Below are positions 1 to 8,776 of a stretch of DNA of 15,806 bases, piece after piece. The notes beneath the pieces were generated by a model. The model was not told the origin of the DNA, ran no database searches, and worked only from the letters and a program-made list of their open reading frames with translations. The translations under genes and the position numbers were made by a program. Position 1 is the stretch's first letter, and every line of letters starts with the position of its first letter. The stretch covers positions 1 through 15,806 of the forward strand of contig JADNRY010001177.1 in assembly GCA_015501585.1 (NCBI GenBank), written 5' to 3'. The stretch comes from Rhodocollybia butyracea (lineage: Eukaryota > Basidiomycota > Agaricomycetes > Agaricales > Omphalotaceae).

Positions 1-129
1 GAGGAAAGCAGTGATGATGAACACGGGATTGGAGAAGGAGTGCAGTCTTGGTTGAAGATTCCAGCGATGGGAAAATTTGTTGAGATGGAAGCTCCACTTC
101 ATAGTAACTCATTTCAATCAGTTTTATAA
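1..129 (+). CDS. Possible 3' end of an unidentified gene (partial)
   Basis: Frame 1 is open from the window edge to a TAA at 127-129, giving 42 residues. It begins with an acidic/serine patch (EESSDDEHG) and ends in NSFQSVL. The composition is coding-like and no other frame reads better, but the piece is too short to recognise a family. It could be the last exon of a gene that starts outside the window, or chance. No function is assigned. Confidence 0.4.
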   Translation, partial: EESSDDEHGIGEGVQSWLKIPAMGKFVEMEAPLHSNSFQSVL

Positions 130-510
130 GTACTGGTCAGTGGAAGATCTCTCGCCACCAGAAAGTAATTCGACAGTACCTCTTGAGTTGATATAGCTGG
201 ACACTTTATACGTACATGAGATCTAAAGGAGATAGCGAGGGCCTTTCAATCATTCTTGGCACAGTAACTTTGTTCGAGGAGCATTGATCACGCCTGACAT
301 TCATTTATAAACTCATGGTAGTATTCAGTCCCTTGAGAAGAAAACATCAAAAACGGATAAGAAAAGTCATCTATACCCATTTACATAGAAACTAACGGCA
401 CTCCGCAGTCTTTCCACGCCAAAAATGCAACCATTTAACTAGCAGTCACTGGGGGCAGGTTAGTAAAAGTCTCCCACTCTCTATACTACTAAACTAGTCT
501 CAGAGTTATT
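130..510. other. Intergenic, upstream of the cupredoxin-like gene
   Basis: I see no convincing coding region, RNA gene or repeat here. The stretch should hold the 3' end of the gene at the left edge and the promoter and 5' UTR of the cupredoxin-like gene starting at 511. A branch-site-like CTACTAAAC followed by TAG near 484-496 could belong to a 5' UTR intron, but I could not pair it with a clear donor. Confidence 0.35.
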
Positions 511-1582
511 ATGATTTTCACGACTCTCGCCGCTGCACTCGCTCTCCCTGTTGCTCTCGCTCAGTACGGGGGGCCCCCGCCACCCAGCAGCGGAAGTTCC
601 ACTGCTGCGGCTCAAGTTGCGGTACCTTCAGCCCCAGCAAACCACAACCGGGCATATCAACATCGATGTTTCTCCCGGCAGTAAATAGAAGTAGCACCTC
701 GTAAACCTAGAGACTGATTTCACAATCTTATTGCAGGCGCGTTTACCTTTTCTGTTCCAGATCTCCAAAATGTTTCAGTCAGTAGCCCTTTGAGTTATGC
801 TGAATTACTCTGATGTCAATCCTGTAGGTTGGGACGCAAATAACATTCTTCTTCCCACAGTCGTTCGTTGGACTTTCCAAGCACTACTCTAGTCGCTGAA
901 GCTGAAGATGTTTTTCAGATCCGTTGGTCCTCATTCCGTCACTCAATCGTCCTTCGAAGCGCCGTGCACTTACCTTGAAGCCAACGCGACCACGCAAGCG
1001 CCCGCTGGTTTCGATTCGGGTTTAGTGCAGGCTGTTCAATTCACCATCAATGTTACTAGCACCGATCGTATGTCTTTCGTTACGCACTTTTATTCAGTGG
1101 CTAAACATTCTTCTTCGCTCTTTAGCGTATGTTCTTGGTTTTAGGTCTTTCCGTTATCTAAACAAGTTTATTTTCGTAGGATCTGGTACCACTGTAAACA
1201 GCTTAACCATTGTGGAATGGGAATGGTTGGAGCCATAAATGGTAATGATTTTCCAGCTACTACGGCTGTATGTTCATTTAAGCTATCCTTTTAGCCCCCA
1301 CAACTGGCCCGAATACTTTTGATGCTTTCATGGCAGCTGCGGTGAAACAAAATGGCAATGAGACCCCAGTACGTATAGCTGTTTAGGTATGAGCCTTTAC
1401 TGATATATGGTTAATTGCAGCAAACTACTGGTGGTCCAGTCCTTGGAGGATTTGGTGCTAGTGCGATCGCTACCCCTGCGGCCACAGCTACAGCTACTGC
1501 TGCTGTAAGCTCAGCGACCATGAATTTTGCGAGCACGTTTGCCGTTCTGTTTGGTGTAGCAGTCAGCGTGATTTTTGTTTGA
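511..1582 (+). CDS. Secreted GPI-anchored cupredoxin-like (extracellular serine-rich) protein
   Basis: This is a small cell-surface protein with a plastocyanin-like fold, of the fungal extracellular serine-rich protein family; its physiological role is not established. Exons: 511-680, 737-777, 828-859, 919-1067, 1126, 1180-1241, 1295-1368, 1421-1582. The N-terminus (MIFTTLAAALALPVALAQ) is a signal peptide followed by a Pro/Ser linker. The cupredoxin core reads HINIDVSPG, FTFSVPDL, VGTQITFFFP, GPHSVTQSSFEAPC and IWYHCKQLNHCGMGM. Family alignment places the copper ligands at the His of PHSVT and at the Cys, His and Met of the last segment. GAINAPTTG and an Ala/Thr-rich stalk follow, and the protein ends in a hydrophobic tail typical of a GPI signal. 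The length is about 229 residues. Exon 1 carries one extra C near 641-644: the signal-peptide frame and the HINIDV frame differ by one base. Joining exon 4 to exon 6 in frame needs a one-base exon at 1126. Confidence 0.85.
1126..1126 (+). other. Candidate one-nucleotide exon
   Basis: The 112 nt between TINVTSTD and IWYHCK split into two normal-looking introns, 1068-1125 (58 nt) and 1127-1179 (53 nt). Each has a GTATGT donor, a CTAAAC branch site and a TAG acceptor. Only the C at 1126 lies between them. Splicing GAT-C, C and G-ATC gives Asp-Pro-Ile-Trp, which keeps the frame and fits the PIW usual before the ligand Cys in this family. Removing the 112 nt as one intron would break the frame. 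Confidence 0.65.
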
Positions 1583-2051
1583 AATGATGTTGTCTGAACC
1601 TTGGATGATTTATCTACTTTACTTGCGCATACAATGTTGTTCATACATCAGCTATAACCCTCCATATGCTTACTTAGATTGCTGTTCGATAGGTTCGTTC
1701 CAAGCCTCTTCGTAAGAAAGTGATGCCGAGTGATGCCGGTATTTGCGTATATTGTTTGTTTGGTATCGTTTACTGCACTTTCGGAGAAGAGGCTTGTGCC
1801 AAAGTGCCGTGATTGAGGGGAGTCAGAATCCGCTATTGCCCATCGCTGTTCCTCCGTTCTCCTCAACTTAACTTATTTAATCTACTCTATGTATGTTATT
1901 GAACATATATACCTACTTCAATTTGTGTCCAAATGCTTCAAAACCGAAAAATATGCGTCGACTTTAGTGCTTCGTGACAAAAAGTGCTCCTGGCGAAAGG
2001 TTGCAGAATTAAAGCTGTATAAATCATTCAGGTGTGCAGATTTTTTCTGCT
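1583..2051. other. Intergenic stretch after the cupredoxin-like gene
   Basis: This is AT-rich sequence with no recognised gene. It holds the 3' UTR of the cupredoxin-like gene and the hairpin-forming inverted repeat at 1701-1796. An open stretch on the plus strand from 1889 has no family motif and looks fortuitous. A TATAAA at 2018-2023 lies about 30 bases before an ATG at 2052. Confidence 0.4.
1701..1796. repeat. Imperfect inverted repeat (potential hairpin)
   Basis: CAAGCCTCTTC at 1701-1711 is an exact reverse complement of GAAGAGGCTTG at 1786-1796. Nested inside, GAAAGTG at 1716-1722 pairs with CACTTTC at 1776-1782, so 11 bp and 7 bp of stem are separated by a small internal loop. The tandem repeat AGTGATGCCG lies in the loop (about 1719-1738). 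It could be a small degenerate foldback element or a transcript-end structure. I see no target-site duplication and no open frame. Confidence 0.5.
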
Positions 2052-2341
2052 ATGGGCTCACAAGGTCTTATAGGTACTGTATGTTGATTTTTACTGTTTC
2101 TAGTCAAGTGGATTTGCTGCTGTTGACGCGACTTTCAATCGGGACCTCCGGACCACAATCACTTCAATCCCTCCAGAACTTCCCAAATCAACTCTAATCA
2201 AACTCAAGGCCCTCCTAGACATCGTAAAATACCCTCTAGTCGTTAGTAGCAGCACTCAATGCATTAAAATTTGACTGGAAATTGCGAATTGCAACTGCTG
2301 AACTGGGCGCCTGGCATGCTTTGAAGGCTGATAATCATTGA
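2052..2341 (+). CDS. Unidentified small gene or gene fragment
   Basis: From TCA at 2104, just after a TTCTAG acceptor, the frame reads SSGFAAVDATF and then IPPELPKSTLIKLKALLDIV. Near 2245-2249 the sensible reading moves by one base and continues as AALNALKFDW and AELGAWHALKADNH to a TGA at 2339-2341. Without that shift the stop is at 2272-2274. The composition is typical of real protein. The first exon is unclear: ATG 2052 (MGSQGLIGT) would join in frame only through a 25-nt intron (2079-2103), which is too short for this genome. The family is not recognised, and it may be an exon of a longer or decayed gene. Confidence 0.35.
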
Positions 2342-2543
2342 GCAGAAGGTCCTAATTCAGCAGCCAGCTTGGCTTTCCATATGTCCTCCCATAGAGCATT
2401 GCCAAATATGATTTTTTCATCGTTATCCATGGATTTTTGCAACCAGGAGTGGTAAGCCCCTTTTCATGAACAGCTGTGACATTGTGTGACAATTGCCTCT
2501 GATTTCGAGTGCTAGCACTTCTACAGAGCTTCATTTCTTCCAC
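2335..2543 (-). CDS. Unidentified coding-like stretch (fragment or remnant)
   Basis: On the minus strand, an open frame from 2543 reads MEEMKLCRSASTRNQ and later TAVHEKGLTTPGCKNPW. A second frame, starting at an ATG at 2430, reads MDNDEKIIFGNALWEDIWKA and stops at 2335-2337. The two could be one protein broken by a single-base shift near 2431. The second part looks protein-like, but I recognise no family. Its end overlaps the plus-strand fragment at 2052-2341 by a few bases, so at most one of the two is likely to be expressed in full. Confidence 0.25.
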
Positions 2544-2788
2544 AACATCCAGATATGTATTTTAAGCTGATAGTTAGTACTATCTGGTCATAATGACTAC
2601 ATTTACAAGCACGCTTGTTATTTAAAGCACTAGAACTACATTAACTATGTGGTTTCTTTCGAGGTCCAATTTTATGGAGTGACACAACTTGCTTGCTAGA
2701 TATCTTTACGATGAACTTGTTTCAATATTATTTCAAGTATACAGGCATATAGAGTACCATATAAAGTCAAATTCTGTCTTTTACATTA
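2544..2788. other. AT-rich non-coding stretch
   Basis: I see no protein-coding frame, tRNA or clear repeat in this part. It separates two coding-like fragments of unknown identity. Confidence 0.4.
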
Positions 2789-2942
2789 AGTGATTTGGTC
2801 CAAATTTGAAGGAGATATCGACCTGCGACTGACTCCTGGTTTTGATGACATATTGTCCAAGCCCCTTCTTGCGAAGGATTACCCGTTCCGGGCCGGAGCC
2901 GCAGGGGCTTGCTCCGAACCTAGCTGTTCGACAAGATTTTGA
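2789..2942 (+). CDS. Unidentified 3' exon-like fragment
   Basis: A plus-strand frame is open after the TAA near 2788 and reads FEGDIDLRLTPGFDDILSKP, then LLAKDYPFRAGAAGACSEPS, ending at a TGA at 2940-2942. It has no obvious start codon, so it would be a last exon or a remnant. The residue mix is unlike random translation of AT-rich DNA. An 8-bp inverted match (2858-2865 with 2904-2911) lies inside it and is probably coincidental. The family is not recognised. Confidence 0.3.
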
Positions 2943-3055
2943 ATGCTTTGTATATGTTTGGCGCTTATTGAGTCAGTATTTATTGAGCGCCCAATGATTA
3001 AATTCATCGCATATTTGATGATGGTTATTACTGGTTACTTCTTGATCTTGCTGAA

Positions 3056-6000
3056 ATGTTTTCCAAAATACCTCAACGATTAACTGCACCTCTTGGCCTT
3101 CTTTCCGACTCTGAGAAACTAGCATTTCGTAGTCAACCAGGCGGACTGCAGAAACTGGCCACAGTCCGTGTACGTGTCACCTGTGTCTATACGCTTTTAG
3201 AACTGAGCGATAATTTCAGAACATCCCTGAGACTGACAACTACTGGAACCAAGTACGTTAATCGTCGTTGGTCTCTGTATCTTGTCCTAACGCTTTCCAG
3301 TATGTTGTCTTATTTGATTCAGCCTCGGAAGTATTCTCCCTGATAACGCCCAACGACAGTACGTCTTTAAATAACGAACAAAACAACAAACTCATATTCC
3401 ACTAGTTCGTCGTGCTCTTTTGGACGCACCAGAAAATGTCGCGACACTTATTCGCGTTATATGTTCACGTCTTTTCAATCTTATTTCCGACCATACGTTC
3501 CCAGCACCATCCTCTGCCTCAGTATCTGCTCTTGCCACGTCTTTCATCAAGGCCGGAACTGGCTCCACAGAAAGAAGTGCCACAAAAGAGGTTTTAAATT
3601 GTCTTCGAGTCCTACAGCGTGTGCTACCCGTGGCGTTTGAGATGGATGGAGAAACGAGTTCATTCGAGATGGACGTATTTTGGAAGAAGGTAGAAGAAGA
3701 TGATGTAGAAGAAGAGACGCAACGATCAGAGATCCCCCAATTTGTGATTGAAGATGACGAAGACAGCGAAGAGGACGAAAAGCCCTCTGAACCAGAGCCG
3801 TCTACAATTCCCAAGTCAAAACCTAAAAAAACTTCTCCCATCACTCGGCGAGCGGCTGTTCAGCTCAATTATAGACCTAATGTTCTGCTGTGGGTTTACT
3901 CTCCCAATGCAAATTCAGAAAGACCATTACAAGATAAACTATGTTATCTGGTGCGTGTTCGGTACTCACTCAGATTCACAAATTACTGAATTCAGGCTAG
4001 GGAAAAGGGTATCGGTTCGACGGTAGATCCAGGACCTAGCCACCAATATGACAGCAACAAAACGGAAGTTCTCCGTCTCCTTTTGGTCTTGCTTTCGCGT
4101 CAGATATATACCTCTGCATCTTCCCTTTTCACCAGACCATCGATCTACACCCTTCATCTGGTACAGAAACTACCACGACGCGACGTTCTTACAATATTAT
4201 GCTCTCTTTTGAATACCGCCATGAACTCGCCCCAAGCCCAACCAATAACTATCAACTCGATGGCCGGTAAACTTCCTTACAATCACCTTGTATTCAAGGG
4301 CGAAGATCCCCGGGTGAATCTTGTCGCTATTTGTTTCGAAGTACTGGTCGCCCTCCTTGACTTTCAGGGTGGAACTGCGCGTGATGTGCTCGGTGGAGGA
4401 AATGAGCAGATAGCAGCGCCGACACCACGCACCAATGCATTTAGGTATTTTCTTATGAAACTGGTGAGTACATCCTCCGTCTCGGACTGAAATTTATCTA
4501 ATGACCCTCCAGCATAGGACGCAAGATTTTCAATTTGTGCTCAGTGGAATTCTCGGTATCATGGAACAGCAAGTAATGAGCATGAACAATATACTTCCCG
4601 GAGCTCGAAAATCGATACCATACATCGCCGAAGACAGTGAGCTCAACACAAAGCTGAGGGGTTTCTGCATTAACAATTCTTTTCTGTTTAGTTATATTCT
4701 TTTGGAAAACGATTGAGCTAAACAAAGTCGAGTGTCTTTAGCTATTCAGTTGCGTTTGTCTGTCTAATACCCATTGCAGCGTTTCAGAGCCTACGTACTG
4801 GACTCGGATCAAGGTATGGATCTCATTGCGTACCTGCTTTGTTACAATCTGGAGATAAAAGACAAGCCTCGTAAGTTTGTTATCCTGCTGAACGAGATCA
4901 TGCTTCATTCCAATTTCAGAACAACAACATGGTATATGCCGAGCCCTTTCGTATATCGTTCAGACATTGTCGGCGGAACCCGCATTCGGACAACGATTGT
5001 TGAATCCTATCAAAGCTTCATTACCAGCCAAACTCCCAGCTTCTGGGACAGCCGCCGATTTCCTGATAAACGCATGTATTTTTCATTTTTGTTTCATGGA
5101 ATCCGTTTGCTCATCTAAATTCTTCCAGGCTATCTACTCTATAGTAGCGACCACGTCCGGACAACTCAATTCGCTGTACCCAGCTCTGATTATTTGCACT
5201 TTCCAATTGTGCTCCTTACTTCAAGAACCTGAGCATCACATCTTCGACGCGATTGGTCCAGCTGTTTACCTCTTTTTCAAACCCTACATTCCTCCTTTCC
5301 GACGAGGGGCATCCTCGACTTTTGTTCTTCATGTATGTATACCTCTACCCTCTATTGTTTCGCAGTTCCTCCTCACTGATCAACTACGACCTCTTAGGTT
5401 GGAAATGTTCAACACTGTCATCGTCCATCATCTTTCCGAAAACCCCAATCTCATACATGGAATCCTAGCCGCACACAAAACATTCGAAGATCTTGGGACA
5501 TTTACCCTCGCGCGAGGTCTTCGAGAGATTAGACGTGTCCAGCTTGCAAAGGAAGACCAGGCGCGTAGGCTGAGCACGGATGATAAGCGGAAGAGCCGTA
5601 CAGTATCGAGAGACGAGGACCATCCTCCTGAGGAGAAGAAGAATCTTATTTCTAATGAAGACGAAAATGAGGACGACGAAGTCACGCCCTCTGCTCAGGC
5701 AGGACTGGATAGACCTGCAACAACAGTAGAACCTGCTGTTTCTCCTTCAGCCGATTCCCTTCCAAGTGCCCAATCTACCTCGCAAAAAGCCAAAGGGAAA
5801 ATGAAAGAGCGAAGGTCGTCGTCTTCAATGGACGCGGGGAGTCTAGAGCGAATAGCAGCTGCAGGAATTGGTAGAAATGGGTTTATTCCAACGCGCGAAT
5901 GGGTAGGATCTTTCTATCTTCTGATCATTATATGTTCTAATATCTTTTGCATCAGGTCGCTTCATGGCAGCAAGGGTACGACCTCATTTACATAACTTAT

Positions 6001-6430
6001 TACTTGCTCTCGCTCATGTTGCTCGTAGGCTGCCTCTAGATACAGTGATGCTAATGATGTCCGAATTACTGCCCAAAGTACAAGAAATGCAAACTTCGCA
6101 AAAGGCTAGCTCTGCGTCGACAATTCTTGACTTTTTGGGATCAGTTACTCTAACTGATGTGCTACCCCCTGCACCACCGCTATCCCCCCGACGCTTCGTG
6201 GTACGTTTTCAATGCAAAGATGTTAACTTTGTATGTTTACTCTCTTGATAGTGGTCGGACGCTTCCATTGTTTGGCTCACCTCACTAATCTGGGGTGAGA
6301 TCTTTGTTCGGGGTATGACTCCCTTGGAGTATGGAACTCGACGAACATTCGTCTATTCTATGTCAAACACTCTCACAATCAGCAGCGACCGATAACTGAT
6401 ACCGTATCAAATGTTGTGGCGGACTTTTAG
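3056..6430 (+). CDS. HID1: HID1 / Ftp105 / Ecm30 family Golgi trafficking protein
   Basis: HID1-family proteins (Dymeclin-related) act at the Golgi/TGN; fission yeast Ftp105 anchors a deubiquitinase there. Exons: 3056-3169, 3220-3252, 3301-3358, 3406-3950, 4001-4463, 4513-4636, 4692-4726, 4780-4870, 4920-5071, 5129-5332, 5398-5902, 5956-5975, 6029-6200, 6252-6430 (about 897 residues). Family landmarks in order: SDSEKLAF, NIPETDNYWNQ, VLNCLRVLQRVLP, PSLGERLFSSIIDLMFC, IWEKGIG, LPYNHLVFKGEDPRVNL, HRTQDFQFVLSGI, SAEPAFGQRLL, SFSNPTFLLSDEGHPRLLFF, a charged disordered insert, then REWVASWQQGLPLD and WSDASIVWLTSLIWGE. Three single-base shifts interrupt it: A7 at 3825-3831 (+1), TTT at 5193-5195 (+1), and 6324-6328 (-1; without this last correction the stop is 6393-6395). 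Intron 5072-5128 has a GC donor and is a multiple of three without a stop. The myristoylated MG start of animal HID1 is not seen at ATG 3056. Confidence 0.93.
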
Positions 6431-6540
6431 GGCGGACAAACTCAGATACATCAATTTCGAGACGACCATGAAGTGGATATAATTTATCATTCTGTAGCTA
6501 ATCATAATAGGATTGCGCTGGAAAGACTGCTGTGCACGAT

Positions 6541-8241
6541 TCAACGTTCAACCTTCATATTTAGTTGGTTCGCCAAGGTTTCCATGTAAAAATCTTGAAG
6601 AATTGGTATAGGCTTAGTAGAGGATCACAGAATAACAAGATGGACTTACGTGTGGCATGTCTCAGCTTCCAATATTCCGCCAGTAAGCTCTTTAGCTCTT
6701 CTTCGCCAGCTTTGAGGTGCTCCGACATCTATTTAAGAAGATCATAAACAGCTATTGCACAGAAAACGGAACAAGTGCACCTTCTCCTCAACTTCATCTG
6801 CTTCATTTCGGACCTCTGCTAACTGCAGCTCGTTTTCTTTCCTTTCCACGTCCATTTCGTCATATTCCATTTGTAGTTGTTTAATAACCCGGTCATTCGC
6901 AGCCTTCTTATCAGCAGCTCGTTGTTGAGTGAGTGTCAGTTTTTGCATGTGCGTTATCTAGTTGTCTGGTGACACGCTACATGGCGAATCAATTTGAAAG
7001 GCGCTGTCGAAAACAAGGTTTATTATTACCTCTTGCTTTAACCGTAGCTCATTCCGTTCTATCTTCTTGTCGTCCAATTGGTCCTTGAGTTCTGCCAAAT
7101 CTACTTGCAGCTCCTGCAAGGACTTGGTCTCTTTCTCGACTACTTGCAGTTGATCAACACAAGAGCAAAGGTCCTAAGAAATAACAACATGAGATGTCCT
7201 CGAGCTGTAAAAAAATGTACGCACTTGCTCGACGATGATCAAAGCATTGATTTTGGCTTGTAAATCCCGCGCTTTCATTTCATTGGCGGCAACCGTTTTT
7301 TTGTACTCGAAAGTGCTTGTACTCATAGTGGATATACTACGTTTTACGCGTTCTGGTGATTGGACAATACGTCCTCGAATACGCCTATTGGCATCAGAGA
7401 CCGCGTCAATCTCCATGATGATGCTTTTCTGAGGCGGTCATCAGTGCATATAAGACTGAAATAGACAGTGCAGACACCTTTCTTTCACTGAGTTCGCGCT
7501 TTTCTTCTTTGAGCTTGGCAAATTCTGTTTGCTCTCTCTCCTGTTGTCCCTTTTTTTGCATCATTTGAAGCCCTAGTGCATTGTTTTTAGCCCGGAGTTC
7601 TTCGCATAAAGGTTCGTCTTCCGCAATCTTAGCTCTGGATCGATAGATATCAACCAGTGGGATATAATAGAAAGAACAGCTCGCACTTTAGTTGCCGGAT
7701 TTTTCCCTCCACTTCGTGTAGATCTTTGGCAGCTTGATCGCGTTCGGTTAGGATGGCTTCTGAATGAGCTGAAAGCTTTCGGACGGCCTCCTCGCATAGC
7801 TGTTCAGTGAATTTGACAAAGTTAATAAACGCGGAGAGTAGAAGAATGACGCGGTCCTTGGTGGGTTTAAGCAGATCAATGGCAGAGAAGTCATCGATCC
7901 GAGCCGCATCTGCGAAACGGCAGAGATGATACAGCAAGAGATTGTGAGTTAGCGCAGAAGTATAGATATCCTTGAGACGGGATTAGGCGGCAATTTCAAA
8001 GAAGAACAGGTTATAGACGCACCTTTTCGTCTATCGTCGATACTGAAAGTGCGTCCTGAGCCGGTTCCACGAGCTGTTCGCGGCTTATACCAGTGACTTG
8101 TGTTAAACACCGGCAGAGAACGTTTTCGACAAACTCTGGCGTTGGCCTCAAAAGACGTTCTTCTTCAACAGGCATACCCCAGGACTCTAGAGAGGCTATG
8201 ATATCTTGAATGGACATGACGGGGTGTACATGTTTTGTCAT
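6541..8241 (-). CDS. NUF2: Kinetochore protein NUF2 (Ndc80 complex)
   Basis: NUF2 pairs with NDC80 in the outer-kinetochore complex that binds spindle microtubules. Eight exons, in transcript order: 8241-8023, 7970-7687, 7634-7478, 7428-7225, 7173-7030, 6957-6781, 6728-6650, 6593-6541, all with canonical splice sites and no frame break. They give 438 residues, the usual length. The N-terminal calponin-homology domain includes PVMSIQDIIASLESWGMPV, RPTPEFVENVLCRCL, LLLYHLCRFADAARIDDFSA and LLLSAFINFVKFTEQ. The remainder is long charged coiled coil, with the family segment RIVQSPERVKR near residue 245 and the end HFYMETLANQLNMKV. The start is the only ATG just before the CH domain. The gene converges on HID1 (110 bp between stops) and diverges from the adenylating-enzyme gene. 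Confidence 0.96.
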
Positions 8242-8776
8242 TTTGAAGTTGAAGATGAGACTCGAGAAAGAACCAACTTGAGGTATGGCTCACTATTCAC
8301 GATATTCGTGACTGTGAGAGGTATTTACGTAATCTGGCCGCAATGCCGCTGCCCCGTGCCCGCTACCGATAAGTGAGACATGTTGATCGTTAAAGCGCGG
8401 ACGCAGGGGTCTACACCTCCGCAAAACATACAGCCATCGGAGCCTGAAGATAATGGCTCGGAGCTTGACGGCAAAAAGCTACTTTTAGACAAAAATTCGG
8501 CAACTAAACAGCCTGGGCACCGGTCTGAATTGGCCTTAGTGACGAATGGGGTCATACAATGGCAAAGATAATGGCTATATCATGCCGACTGATGTTTACA
8601 GACACCTGCCTAGGGAACCGATGAAGAGATGATTAATTCGCTAGTTATGTTAGATCAGGTACAATTGTGCAACTGAAACGCAGCCTCATGATGTTTGTAC
8701 CTCCGTTCAATCTGCCGATCCTCCATGGCAGGTCCTTGAAAAGGGCTTCTCCTAATTATTTTCGTCCCCGACTTAG
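8242..8776. promoter_or_regulatory. Shared intergenic region between NUF2 and the adenylating enzyme
   Basis: This 535-bp region lies between two divergent starts and should contain both promoters and 5' UTRs. I cannot point to a defined TATA box or factor site. It also contains overlapping open frames on opposite strands at 8325-8571. The minus one has Cys pairs (CPGC, CMFCGGVDPC) and the plus one ends in ALVTNGVIQWQR. Neither has a family match I recognise, so I do not call a gene. Confidence 0.4.

Noticed and set aside
1411..1866. Minus-strand open frames opposite the cupredoxin 3' end and beyond
   Set aside because: They are shadows of the Ala/Thr-rich exon 8 or random frames in non-coding DNA, without family motifs or splice support.
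1889..2197. 102-codon plus-strand open frame
   Set aside because: It contains no recognisable motif, and its 3' part overlaps the more protein-like frame (SSGFAAVDATF) in a different phase.
2858..2911. GC-rich inverted repeat, possible tRNA or terminator-like structure
   Set aside because: The stem is only 8 bp, there is no cloverleaf or A/B box pattern, and the bases sit inside a coding-like frame.
3392..3844. 150-codon minus-strand frame rich in serine
   Set aside because: It is the complement of the acidic Glu/Asp stretch of HID1.
3955..3995. Alternative HID1 intron with a GTGTTC donor
   Set aside because: It also keeps the frame, but the intron 3951-4000 with a GTGCGT donor restores the family reading IWEKGIG and has the usual length.
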